Of a DNA stretch of 64,000 nt, positions 36,514 through 44,900 are shown in pieces. Position 1 is the first letter of the stretch. Every line of letters begins with the position of its first letter. The notes beneath the pieces were generated by a model. That model was not told where the DNA came from, searched no databases, and worked only from the letters and a program-made list of their open reading frames with translations. Location of the stretch: assembly GCF_002744175.1 (NCBI RefSeq), contig NZ_NKHF01000018.1, forward strand, positions 1-64,000, in the 5' to 3' direction. Both the position numbers and the translations under genes were made by a program. The stretch is from Pseudoalteromonas piscicida (lineage in GTDB: Bacteria > Pseudomonadota > Gammaproteobacteria > Enterobacterales > Alteromonadaceae).

Positions 36514-37383
36514 TTAATTGCTCAACTGCCTTATCTGGTTTCGAGTTGGTGCGTTTGACGCGGTAAACTGTTCAACTTCAACATCGTCTCCAAATGTTTG
36601 TGTAAGTAAATCTGAAAACTGCTCTGGAGTACGCCCAGGGTCGAGTGTGTAAAACGGTTTTAGCGCTTCTTTATCTATGCCTTTTTGTTTTGCAAGTTGA
36701 AGTAGCTTGCTGCCAATATCCGCAAAACCATTGTCGTCCATACTTCCAATAACCTCGCCTTGCACCTTAAATACTGTAACTTGAGGTGCTTGTTCAAACA
36801 TTAATTTACTACGTAAAAATTCATCTCGTGCTAGCTGTTCTTGATAACTGGCTTGCTGACGTGCCTTCATTTCATCGTTGACAAAACTTTTGAAGGGGCG
36901 ACCATTAAAACGCTCAAAAATCTCAGCATTGGTTGGACGATTATTGTCACCATATACCTCAACCTTACCCAAACTTGGGTATTGCTGCTGGACTAACGCT
37001 TTCAGCTGATTGATATCGCCATTCGCTTGCATGAGCAGTGATTCAACTCCGCCTCTAGCAGTAATGTGTCCTTTGTCATTTTGATAGGCCATGAGTTTGC
37101 CGTCTATCACAATACCAAACAACGCTTCCCGCTCTTGCCCATGGCGTAAGTATTGCTGTCGGGCAGCCTCTGACGAGACTTCACTTAATTCAAGTACTTG
37201 GCTTAACTGGGTCATTTGTTCATTTGATACTCGAGTGATTTTGCTCTCATCAAGCAAATACATAAGATTGGTTTTTCCCACAAGATCTTTAGCAGTATCT
37301 TGGCTTTGTAGATGTGTTTGTTCGGTCTGCTCTTTTGGGATATACACGCTCGTATTAACGCTATCCCTCGAATTGATATACAT
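36514..37383 (-). CDS. Hypothetical cytoplasmic protein
   Basis: 289 aa from the ATG at 37383, chosen because AAGGAG lies 7-8 bp upstream; an in-frame ATG exists at 37404. It is soluble, Gln-rich and helical ('LSQVLELSEVSSEAARQQYLRHGQER'), with no signal peptide or membrane helix. 'AYQNDKGHITARGGVESLL' and 'QGEVIGSMDDNGFADIGSKLL' look like an internal repeat of a small domain ('I.GK/GE..xxxDxxG'). No known family is recognised. It is next to the REP array and 343 bp from the copper-cluster promoter, transcribed away from it. Confidence 0.6.
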   Translation of the reverse strand: MYINSRDSVNTSVYIPKEQTEQTHLQSQDTAKDLVGKTNLMYLLDESKITRVSNEQMTQLSQVLELSEVSSEAARQQYLRHGQEREALFGIVIDGKLMAYQNDKGHITARGGVESLLMQANGDINQLKALVQQQYPSLGKVEVYGDNNRPTNAEIFERFNGRPFKSFVNDEMKARQQASYQEQLARDEFLRSKLMFEQAPQVTVFKVQGEVIGSMDDNGFADIGSKLLQLAKQKGIDKEALKPFYTLDPGRTPEQFSDLLTQTFGDDVEVEQFTASNAPTRNQIRQLSN

Positions 37384-37725
37384 TACTCCACTCCTTGCTT
37401 TCATGTTCGTGTTATTGGGTTGCTAGTAGCCTCCTGCACATCCAGCAAAAAACAAGCCAAGCTTTGTTAAGCGATATAGAGTAAGACAATCCATTGAAAT
37501 ATAGCAATGGCATATCAGCTCGCCTTTATTGCCTCAAGCTGCAAGGCTGAGTTCACTATAAAAGGGCAAATTATTGCCTCTATTACAAGAGGTGAACCAC
37601 ACAAACGCCTCAGCTCCCTTAAGATGCCAAAATCTCTGCTACTGAGCAGTGTAACTAGCAGAACAATGAAAATAGAAGCTTCATAAAAAAACTTCCAAAA
37701 AACTCAATTTTTATACAAACAAACA
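37384..37725. other. Intergenic region, divergent promoters
   Basis: 342 bp, AT-rich, between the 36514 gene and the CueR-like promoter. It holds the promoter of the minus-strand gene; no repeat or RNA gene is evident. Confidence 0.5.
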
Positions 37726-37756
37726 TTGACCTTACCACCGTGGCAATCTTTACAGT
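37726..37756 (+). promoter_or_regulatory. MerR/CueR-type promoter of the 37936-41410 operon
   Basis: -35 TTGACC (37726-37731), 19-bp spacer, -10 TACAGT (37751-37756). The over-long spacer is the mark of MerR-family promoters. The first 12 bp (TTGACCTTACCA) are identical to the copA promoter (44304-44334) and the copZ-like promoter (44393-44423). The dyad is CCTTACC-ACCGT-GGCAATC, 4 of 7 right-arm positions matching the perfect copA arm GGTAAGG. Transcription would start near 37763, giving a leader of about 170 nt. CueR control is inferred; another MerR protein could also bind. Confidence 0.65.
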
Positions 37757-37935
37757 TACTTAACCATTTTAACCACCCTTTAAACAAGACATCACCTCCA
37801 TTAACACCTTTTTGCTGGTGCAGTACGGAAATGGACTTTGTTTCATATCTTTTTTTTGGTGTTAACTCGATAGATGAGGCCGTCGTTCAAAGGGATTAAA
37901 TACTTCAACTAAACAAAAAAATAGAGGCTAAGAAA

Positions 37936-38796
37936 ATGAAATTAAAAGAAAAAAAAGTTGGAAAAGTAGAGCAAAAACTCTTAGAGATGATCCACGAGGA
38001 TGTCACCGAACACTATCCGACCGTTTCCGCCTTTTATCTAGAAGGTGGGCATTTTGATCCGCGTTATTCCGCCACTGAATTTTCGATTGATTCAATGGTG
38101 AAGGTATTAAATATCGCAAACAATGCGATTTTAGCTCATAAGAAAAAGCTCAAAGTGGTACTTGGAGTGTTAATTGACGACTTAGGTTTGCAGTGTGGTA
38201 GTGAATCCTGTGATATATCTGTATCCCCAGCCGTAGCAACCGACAGCCAAGGGCTTGCGCCATTACCAGACGAATTAGAAGCTGTGTTAGGTGAATACAG
38301 CATTGTAAAGCGTGACCGCTTGGTACTTCAAGGTGAGCGTAACTGTAAAAACCGTGGGATCCAATCTTTACGTAAAATCATTTCGCAAGATTTAGCAAGT
38401 TTTCCGCAATTGTCACTCGAAACGAGCAACGGCATAACTAAAATTCTATTCGAAAACAGTAAGGGCGTCAGCATTGTTTTAGCCGAATCAAAAGACAAGG
38501 ATGTATGGACAGCAAAATGCCCGCTTATCATGGCACAGCATTACAAAGACACGTTCCAAAAAGCACTGAAAATGAATCCTCAGGCCGGGGTATTCCACAT
38601 CATGGACTTCTCTGAAATGGACGACTATCACAAGGTTGTCAACGGTACTGAGGTGGCGCTAGGGCTATTTTTACAAGACGACAACCTTGGCGACAATATC
38701 GTTAAGATCTCCAATATCTTCCTGTCTGACTTTGATATGGAAGATTATTCCATTAACACCCAAACCAGTACCCTGACCGAAACTTGCGAAGCGTAA
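37936..38796 (+). CDS. Unknown Cys-containing protein, first gene of a copper-linked operon
   Basis: 286-aa soluble protein with no signal peptide or membrane helix; not recognised. It has five Cys: C87 and C92 in 'QCGSESCDI', C137 in 'ERNCKNRG', C195 in 'TAKCPL' and C284 near the end. C87-x4-C92 could bind a thiophilic metal or accept persulfide sulfur. Another notable stretch is 'SIVKRDRLVLQGERNCKNRGIQSLRKI' (122-148), which is basic and conserved-looking. It is followed by a cysteine desulfurase 60 bp later and an aminotransferase, in one operon behind the CueR-type promoter. Function is unknown. It could be an enzyme or sulfur acceptor acting with the desulfurase. GAGG lies about 10 bp before the ATG. 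Confidence 0.75.
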   Translation: MKLKEKKVGKVEQKLLEMIHEDVTEHYPTVSAFYLEGGHFDPRYSATEFSIDSMVKVLNIANNAILAHKKKLKVVLGVLIDDLGLQCGSESCDISVSPAVATDSQGLAPLPDELEAVLGEYSIVKRDRLVLQGERNCKNRGIQSLRKIISQDLASFPQLSLETSNGITKILFENSKGVSIVLAESKDKDVWTAKCPLIMAQHYKDTFQKALKMNPQAGVFHIMDFSEMDDYHKVVNGTEVALGLFLQDDNLGDNIVKISNIFLSDFDMEDYSINTQTSTLTETCEA

Positions 38797-38856
38797 CGCT
38801 CGCATCTATTCGCTTCAATTTGACTGTTGCCCCTGAATTTTATACGGAGATTTTTT

Positions 38857-40065
38857 ATGTCACTAATTACAGCTCTAGAGAGTAAGTCTGCCACAGAAGC
38901 GTCGCTACGCTTTCCTATTTATTTGGATCACAACGCTACAACACCGTGTGACAAAGCGGTGTTACAAGCTATGTTACCTTACTTTTGTAATGACTTTGGT
39001 AACGCTGCGAGCATGTATGGCTTGCATGGATGGAACGCTCACAAAGCGGTGGAGCAAGCACGCGAAAGAATAGCAGATGCCCTTGGCGCACAGCCTGAAA
39101 ACTTCATTTTTACCTCTGGTGCGACTGAAAGCAACAATTTAGGGATCCGCGGCGTGTTTCGTGCTCGCAACCACAAAGGCAGGCATATTATTACTTCGTC
39201 GATTGAGCACCCCGCAACGCTAGCAACGCTCAGAGATCTCGAGCATGAAGGTGCTAAGGTTTCCTATCTTGAGCCATTACCGGATGGCAGTTTTGATATC
39301 GAAGCAATGAAAGCTGCAATCACTCCTGACACGATTTTAATCACAGTCATGTACGCCAATAACGAAATTGGCACCATAAACCCCATTGACGACATCGCCT
39401 TTATTGCCAAGCAACATAACATTCTATTTATGTCTGACGCCACACAAGCTCTTGGCAAAGTTGATATCAACCTAACTACTTGCCCAATTGATATTTTGAC
39501 CTGTTCGGCACACAAAATTTATGGCCCCAAAGGGGTTGGCGGCCTGTATTTAAGGCATCAGCAGGGTAATAGAGTCGTTGATATTAGACCGCAGATCACT
39601 GGTGGTGGTAGCGAGCAAGGGCTACGTGGTGGCACACTAAATGTGCCGGGTATTGTTGGTTTTGCCAAGGCTGTAGAACTGGCACAACGAGAACTGAGTA
39701 ATGGTGCCATTGAAAAAATAGAGCAGCTTAGAGACAAGTTAGAAGATGGTTTACTGGAGCTGCAACAAGTGCAAGTCAACGGCATGAGCGAAGAAAGGCT
39801 TCCTCATGTGTGTAACGTCTCTTTTCAAAATACCGACGGTAAAAAAATGCTGAGCTTATTAAAGAAAAGCATTTCGGTGAGTACTGGCTCAGCTTGCTCT
39901 TCAAGTAACCTATCACCAAGCCACGTCTTAACAGCCCTAGGCTTGTCGGATGATCTCGCACAGGCAACAATACGATTTAGCTTAGGCAGACACACCACAG
40001 AAGCCGAAATTGACTTCGCACTAAACAAGGTTAGAGAAGTCGCAGCACTGACTTTACTCGCTTAA
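38857..40065 (+). CDS. Cysteine desulfurase, NifS/IscS family
   Basis: 402 aa from the ATG at 38857 (ACGGAG before it; the TTG at 38827 is rejected). PLP Lys220 in 'SAHKIYGPKGVGGLY', His118 in 'SSIEHPA', Asp194 in 'MSDATQALG', and the active-site loop 'STGSACSSSNLSPSH' with Cys347, which takes sulfur from cysteine as persulfide. The loop and length fit group I (IscS/NifS). No iscU, iscA or fdx neighbours are present, so this is a dedicated sulfur donor rather than the housekeeping enzyme. Its likely partner is the unknown protein upstream or the product of the aminotransferase path. Confidence 0.93.
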   Translation: MSLITALESKSATEASLRFPIYLDHNATTPCDKAVLQAMLPYFCNDFGNAASMYGLHGWNAHKAVEQARERIADALGAQPENFIFTSGATESNNLGIRGVFRARNHKGRHIITSSIEHPATLATLRDLEHEGAKVSYLEPLPDGSFDIEAMKAAITPDTILITVMYANNEIGTINPIDDIAFIAKQHNILFMSDATQALGKVDINLTTCPIDILTCSAHKIYGPKGVGGLYLRHQQGNRVVDIRPQITGGGSEQGLRGGTLNVPGIVGFAKAVELAQRELSNGAIEKIEQLRDKLEDGLLELQQVQVNGMSEERLPHVCNVSFQNTDGKKMLSLLKKSISVSTGSACSSSNLSPSHVLTALGLSDDLAQATIRFSLGRHTTEAEIDFALNKVREVAALTLLA

Positions 40066-40114
40066 ATAAAACTAAATTATTCCAAAGTAAATACTTAAGG
40101 AGAAAATTATAACA

Positions 40115-41410
40115 ATGAAGAATTTATCAACGCTTGCGACCACGCTTGATTACTCAGATATCATTCACCTTGAATTTTACGTTCAAGAACAACTTGTAAA
40201 AGGAAAAGAAATTTGTGATTTGATCATTGGGGATTTTGACACTCAACAATTCCCAATGCCGGATTATCTCACTGCACAAATTCAACAAGCTTATGAGGAC
40301 AGGCACAACGACTACCCTCCGTTAGAGGGAGTACTTTCGTTGCGTGATGAAGTAGCAAAGCAAACCAAAAAGCGCTTTAACGTTAGCTACAACCCAGACA
40401 CTGAGTTATTGATCTCTGGCGGTGCACGACCTTTGTTATATTCAGCAATGCTTGCGACAGTGAGCCCTACAGACTCGGTGATTTACCCTGTTCCCTCATG
40501 GAATAATATGTTTTACACCACCATGTGTGGAGGTAAGCATGTGCCCATTGAAACCTCGGAAGTGAACCAATTTCTACCAACAGCACAACAAATAGAACCA
40601 CATATCACTGATGCTCGGCTGATCACATTGTGCTCTCCCCAAAACCCAAATGGTTCGATGTTTGCAAAGCATCAGCTTATAGAGATCTGTGACATGGTAG
40701 TTGCTGAGAACAAACGTCGCTCAAAAATAGGTGGACAGCCACTGTACATGCTCTTCGACCAAGTATACTGGATGCTGACAATGCAAGACATTGAGCATTA
40801 TCATCCGGCATCACTTTGCTCAGATATCAAACCTTACCTTATCGTGGTTGATGCTGGCACTAAGGCCTTTGCCGCTACAGGCATTCGAGTTGGATGGGCG
40901 AGCGGACCGCCAGAGGTGATAGCGAAAATGCAGGTGATCCAAGAACATATAGGTGCAATGGCCCCAACAGCAGAGCAACTTGCCACAGCGGTGTTATTTC
41001 AAAATGAAACCTATCTACAAAACTATTTAACCGACTTTAAAAAGAAGATCTTGGCTTCGATGGCAGTACTGCATCAGGGTGTTCAAAATATGAAAGGCGC
41101 TGGTATGGCAATCGATTCATTTATGCCAGACGCGGGGATTTATATGACATTGAAAATCGATGCAATTAATAGAAAAACGCCAGACGGGAAAATACTAGAA
41201 AACGCGGATCAAGTTAGCCGTTATTTAATTGATAGTGCAGGATTAGCACTGGTGCCCTTTGCAAGTTTTGGCTGTCGCTCTCAAGAGTCACAGCTGTGGT
41301 ATCGCGCTGCAGTTTGTACTATTTCGCCGAGTGAAATTGAAGCCGCACTGCCGAGATTACAAAGTGCACTACTCGCTCTTTCTGAGTCACAGGTATTACT
41401 TGAAGCCTAG
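40115..41410 (+). CDS. PLP-dependent aminotransferase, class I/II
   Basis: 431 aa, fold-type I. Visible are 'SGGARPLLYSAML', 'LCSPQNPNGSMF' (Asn-Pro-x-Gly motif), Asp215 and Tyr218 in 'LFDQVYW', and the PLP Lys250 in 'DAGTKAFAATGIRVGW'. A Cys-containing tail 'FASFGCRSQESQLWYRAA' carries the Arg-binding end of the family. The substrate is unknown; it resembles aspartate/aromatic-type enzymes. It is 49 bp after the desulfurase behind AAGGAG, and ends in a terminator shared with cueR. With that pairing it may process cysteine, a keto acid or a sulfur amino acid. Confidence 0.88.
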   Translation: MKNLSTLATTLDYSDIIHLEFYVQEQLVKGKEICDLIIGDFDTQQFPMPDYLTAQIQQAYEDRHNDYPPLEGVLSLRDEVAKQTKKRFNVSYNPDTELLISGGARPLLYSAMLATVSPTDSVIYPVPSWNNMFYTTMCGGKHVPIETSEVNQFLPTAQQIEPHITDARLITLCSPQNPNGSMFAKHQLIEICDMVVAENKRRSKIGGQPLYMLFDQVYWMLTMQDIEHYHPASLCSDIKPYLIVVDAGTKAFAATGIRVGWASGPPEVIAKMQVIQEHIGAMAPTAEQLATAVLFQNETYLQNYLTDFKKKILASMAVLHQGVQNMKGAGMAIDSFMPDAGIYMTLKIDAINRKTPDGKILENADQVSRYLIDSAGLALVPFASFGCRSQESQLWYRAAVCTISPSEIEAALPRLQSALLALSESQVLLEA

Positions 41411-41418
41411 GACCAATA

Positions 41419-41457
41419 AAAAAGCCAGCTTTCTGTCAATATAGAGGCTGGCTTTTT
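41419..41457. terminator. Bidirectional terminator between the aminotransferase and cueR
   Basis: 11-bp stem AAAAAGCCAGC / GCTGGCTTTTT with a 17-nt loop. A-run on one side and T-run on the other serve both converging transcripts. Confidence 0.88.
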
Positions 41458-41472
41458 ACGTTTAACCTTCAG

Positions 41473-41883
41473 TTACTTTAGGCTATTTTGGCAAAGCCCT
41501 TCTAAAATTGGGCAATTTGCATTTTCGTCACCGCTACAGTTATCAGAAAGCTGCTTTAGAGTTTCACGCATCTGTTGTAGTTCATTGATTTTATGCTCAA
41601 TCTCATTCAAATGGTGCTGTGCAATTGATTTAACCTCACGACTGGTACGGTCTGGGTTTTGTAATAAATCAAGTAAAGATTGGATCTGCGCAATAGGAAA
41701 CCCGAGTTTTCGTGCTTGCTTGATTACACCCAGCAATTGTAATTGTTGCGAGTCGTAAAGCCGATAGCCTGCTTCACTTCTTTTACTACACTTTAGTAAC
41801 CCGCTTGCTTCATAATGGCGGATCATCTTTGCAGAGAGTCCGGTACGTTGCGCGGCTTCACCGATTGTGATCAGTTTTTCCAT
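41473..41883 (-). CDS. cueR: CueR, Cu(I)-responsive MerR-family activator
   Basis: 136 aa from the ATG at 41883 (in-frame upstream codons to 41907 are not needed). MerR winged helix 'TIGEAAQRTGLSAKMIRHYEASGLL', coiled-coil dimer helix, then the metal loop with Cys116 and Cys124 ('NCSGDENANCPILEGL'). The 8-residue Cys spacing is that of CueR and matches monovalent Cu/Ag/Au sensing. It starts 5 bp after the copA stop on the same strand, so copA-cueR is an operon that activates itself. Predicted targets: the three matching 19-bp-spacer promoters in this region. Confidence 0.95.
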   Translation of the reverse strand: MEKLITIGEAAQRTGLSAKMIRHYEASGLLKCSKRSEAGYRLYDSQQLQLLGVIKQARKLGFPIAQIQSLLDLLQNPDRTSREVKSIAQHHLNEIEHKINELQQMRETLKQLSDNCSGDENANCPILEGLCQNSLK

Positions 41884-41888
41884 GACGT

Positions 41889-44267
41889 TTACTCCTTTGG
41901 TTGCCAACGTTGTAGTAACAACGCATTGCTGATAACTAATAAACTACTAGCTGCCATTGCTGCCCCAGCAAAAATCGGATTGAGATAGCCTAATGCAGCT
42001 AATGGAATGCCAATAACATTAAAGATAAATGCCCAAAAAAGATTTTGCTTAATTTTGCGATACGTTAATTTTGCCATCGCTAAAGCCGATGCCACTAAGC
42101 TTGGCTCTCCGCGCATCAACGTCATTGCCGACGCGCTTACTGCTACTTCCGTACCTGTCGCCATTGCGATACCAAGATCGGCCTGTGCAAGCGCTGGCGC
42201 GTCATTGATCCCGTCGCCTACCATCGCCACACAGTAACCTTGCTGCTGAGCCTTAGCGATGTACTCAGCTTTGTGTTCTGGCAGTACTTGTGCCTGATAG
42301 TCGTCAAGCTCTAATCTCTTAGCGTTATACTGTGCACTACTTTGGCTGTCACCGGTCAACATTGCCACTTTTATCCCTTGCAGCTTAAGCTGTTTAACTG
42401 CTGTAAAGGCATGAGGTTTAAGCTCGTCAGTAAAGTAAAATAGCGCTAAAAACTCGCTGTTGTGTTCACTATTTTGGCTTACCAACCAAGATAAAGAAGC
42501 ACCGGGTATTTCTTCTGGTAGCTTAGGCAAAGTTAAGCCTAACTCCTGCATCCAAAAGCCGCTCCCTAAATAGACTGTTTTGTCTTGGTATCGTGCTTTA
42601 ACGCCTCGTCCTGCCACCACTTTAAAGTCGCTTACTGGGAGAAACGACAATTGCTTTTCTTGTGCTTTATTGACCACGGCCTTGGCAAGCGGATGTTCGC
42701 TGTACTGTTGCAGTGATGCGGCTAGCTGTAACACATCATTTTGATGATACGTAAAGGTGTGCATATTACTAAGCTCTGGTTTACCCACCGTAAGCGTTCC
42801 GGTTTTATCAAAAATTACCATGTCGATAGTAGTTGCTTGCTCCAGAGCGCCCGCATCTTTTACTAAGATCCCATAGCGTGCAGCGGTGCCTGTGCCTGCC
42901 ATAATCGCGGCAGGCGTTGCTAACCCAAGTGCACACGGACAAGCAATTACTAGGACAGCCACCGCATTAAGAATGCCGGTTGGCCAATCTCCAGTACTGA
43001 GCCCCCACGCAAAAAAAGTAATGAGTGCAATCACCAATACCGCAGGTACAAATATCGCACTCACTTTATCCACCAACGCTTGCACTGGTGCTTTCGCGCC
43101 TTGTGCCTGCTCTACTAAACGAATAATTTTTGCTAGTGTCGACTCCGCCCCTACACTAGTAGCATCCACTTCAAGCACACCATCAAGATTCACCGAGCCG
43201 CCAGTGACTTTATCTTTTTGTGCTTTATAGACAGGCACACTTTCACCGCTGATCAGCGCTTCGTCTACTTGTGAGTGACCTTCAACCACTACACCGTCAA
43301 CGGGTATGCGTTCACCTGGTTTGATCAATAGCCGCTCGCCGCTTTTTACTGCTGTTGCTGGCACTTCTTGCCAGCTGTTGTCACGCCAGACCATAGCAGA
43401 GGTTGGCCTTAAGCTTTCAAGCGCTTTAAGGGCACTGGTTGTACGTCGCTTGGCTCGGTGTTCAAGATACTTACCTAACAGCACCAAACTCAACACGGCA
43501 CTGCTGCTTTCGAAGTATAAATGCGGAGCGCCATGCTCACCGCTAAATGTCCACCACAAATAAAGTGACAAACCATACGCTGCACTGGTGCCAATAGCCA
43601 CCAGCAAATCCATGTTCCCCGTCCCCGCTTTTATTGCTCCCCATCCGGCACGATAAAAGCGCGCACCAAAATAAAACTGAACAGGCGTTGCCAGCGCCCA
43701 TTGCATCCACGCTGGTAGCATCCAATTTTGGTTAAACAGCATGGCAAACATAGGTAACACCATAGGTAGAGTAAGCGTCAGTGACGCCACAGCGGGAAAC
43801 CAATCAGCGCGATAAAAAGGAGTTGCTGCAACTTGTTCGTTTGACTCATCCAAGTTTGCTTCTGGCTGTACCACAGTGTAACCGGCGTCATTGAGCTTGG
43901 CTTCGATTTCAGCAAACGGTAATTCTGCCACTAAAGTTAAGGTTAGCTTTTCGGTCGCTAAATTAACCTCTGCTTTGATGACTTGTGGCAATGCTTGCGC
44001 TGCTTTTTCAACTCTACTCACACAAGACGCGCAAGTCATTCCTTTTACTTGATACTGCATTTCACTGGTATTGACCTTGTACCCAGCATCTTTTACCGCA
44101 TTCACCAGCGCCGACACTTCTGCACTCCCCTCTACCGAAACAGCTTCTAGTGCTAAGTTAACACTGGCGCTGACAACGCCAGATACTTTCTCTAAGGCTT
44201 TCTCAACTCGGCCAACACACGAGGCGCATGTCATCCCCGATACATTAAATTTTATTACCTTGTCCAT
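41889..44267 (-). CDS. copA: CopA, Cu(+)-exporting P1B-type ATPase
   Basis: 792 aa from the ATG at 44267, behind GGAG. The in-frame ATG at 44297 is rejected because it lies at the predicted transcription start. Two HMA domains, each with GMTCASC; eight membrane helices with the transport motif 'CPCALGLA'; phosphorylation site 'DKTGTLT'; and 'MVGDGINDAPAL'. It pumps Cu(I) from the cytoplasm to the periplasm. It is co-transcribed with cueR from the promoter at 44304-44334. Confidence 0.96.
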   Translation of the reverse strand: MDKVIKFNVSGMTCASCVGRVEKALEKVSGVVSASVNLALEAVSVEGSAEVSALVNAVKDAGYKVNTSEMQYQVKGMTCASCVSRVEKAAQALPQVIKAEVNLATEKLTLTLVAELPFAEIEAKLNDAGYTVVQPEANLDESNEQVAATPFYRADWFPAVASLTLTLPMVLPMFAMLFNQNWMLPAWMQWALATPVQFYFGARFYRAGWGAIKAGTGNMDLLVAIGTSAAYGLSLYLWWTFSGEHGAPHLYFESSSAVLSLVLLGKYLEHRAKRRTTSALKALESLRPTSAMVWRDNSWQEVPATAVKSGERLLIKPGERIPVDGVVVEGHSQVDEALISGESVPVYKAQKDKVTGGSVNLDGVLEVDATSVGAESTLAKIIRLVEQAQGAKAPVQALVDKVSAIFVPAVLVIALITFFAWGLSTGDWPTGILNAVAVLVIACPCALGLATPAAIMAGTGTAARYGILVKDAGALEQATTIDMVIFDKTGTLTVGKPELSNMHTFTYHQNDVLQLAASLQQYSEHPLAKAVVNKAQEKQLSFLPVSDFKVVAGRGVKARYQDKTVYLGSGFWMQELGLTLPKLPEEIPGASLSWLVSQNSEHNSEFLALFYFTDELKPHAFTAVKQLKLQGIKVAMLTGDSQSSAQYNAKRLELDDYQAQVLPEHKAEYIAKAQQQGYCVAMVGDGINDAPALAQADLGIAMATGTEVAVSASAMTLMRGEPSLVASALAMAKLTYRKIKQNLFWAFIFNVIGIPLAALGYLNPIFAGAAMAASSLLVISNALLLQRWQPKE

Positions 44268-44303
44268 TTCTATCTCCGCAAACGCGTTAACTCTCATTGT
44301 TGG

Positions 44304-44334
44304 ACACTAACCCTTACCCTTATGGTAAGGTCAA
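44304..44334 (-). promoter_or_regulatory. CueR-type promoter of copA-cueR
   Basis: On the minus strand: -35 TTGACC (44334-44329), 19-bp spacer, -10 TAGTGT (44309-44304). The spacer holds a perfect dyad CCTTACC-ATAAG-GGTAAGG, the form CueR binds and untwists. Confidence 0.88.
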
Positions 44335-44392
44335 ACAAAATTGTTCATTTATCTAACAGCATAAAAAAGGAATACTTATTGTTAAATACTAG

Positions 44393-44423
44393 TTGACCTT
44401 ACCATCAAGGGAAGCTTCACAGT
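44393..44423 (+). promoter_or_regulatory. CueR-type promoter of the copZ-like gene
   Basis: -35 TTGACC (44393-44398), 19-bp spacer, -10 CACAGT (44418-44423). Dyad CCTTACC-ATCAA-GGGAAGC, 5 of 7 right-arm positions as in copA. About 28 bp before the start codon. Confidence 0.8.
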
Positions 44424-44451
44424 ACACGCTCTTTTACCTAGAAAGGAAATA

Positions 44452-44667
44452 ATGATGTTAAGACTAAGAGTAGAAAAAATGGTGTGTGGTCACTGTGTGA
44501 AAGCGATCACAGAAGCGATGCAAACCGCAGACAGTCAAGCCCAAGTGAATGTACGTTTAGACGATAAAATCGTTGAAATTTCAAGTACTAAAGAAGCGAG
44601 TGAAATTATCGCTATTATCAGCAATGCAGGCTATAGCGCAGAACTTATCAACGAAAGCTTTGCCTAA
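44452..44667 (+). CDS. copZ: CopZ-like copper chaperone (HMA domain)
   Basis: 71 aa: one heavy-metal-associated domain with the metal site 'MVCGHCVKAI' near residues 10-19 (Cys-Gly-His-Cys). The ferredoxin-like pattern is complete ('VNVRLDDKIVEIS', 'IIAIISNAGYSAEL'). It should carry Cu(I) to CopA or buffer it. It is divergent from copA-cueR, with its own CueR-type promoter. AGGA precedes the ATG. Confidence 0.9.
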   Translation: MMLRLRVEKMVCGHCVKAITEAMQTADSQAQVNVRLDDKIVEISSTKEASEIIAIISNAGYSAELINESFA

Positions 44668-44713
44668 TTCCTAGAAGTGCTCAATCCAAGTCGACCCAAA
44701 CCACTTTGCAATT

Positions 44714-44735
44714 GTGAGGTGGTTTATCCGCTCAC
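44714..44735. repeat. Single degenerate REP-like palindrome
   Basis: GTGAGGTGGTTTATCCGCTCAC resembles the core of the 35670-36467 array ('GAGGCGGTTTATCCGCC'), with palindromic ends GTGAG/CTCAC. It lies after the copZ-like gene and could also end its transcript. Confidence 0.5.
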
Positions 44736-44900
44736 ATCTTCCTTCATTGCCACTCGCACTTGTTTTATACAGCTCACGTTAATAAACGCTCACAATAATT
44801 CACACTTTGACAAAGCGCAGACAATGCGGAACAATTACGCCGTTTGTATTAGATAAAATCAATACAACTACGACTAAAGGAATAATTTAAGGACAACATA

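Noticed and set aside
38827..38856. TTG start of the cysteine desulfurase
   Set aside because: The ATG at 38857 has ACGGAG at proper spacing and matches the family's normal N-terminus.
44268..44297. Longer CopA start at 44297
   Set aside because: It lies at the predicted transcription start of the CueR promoter; ATG at 44267 has GGAG at good spacing.
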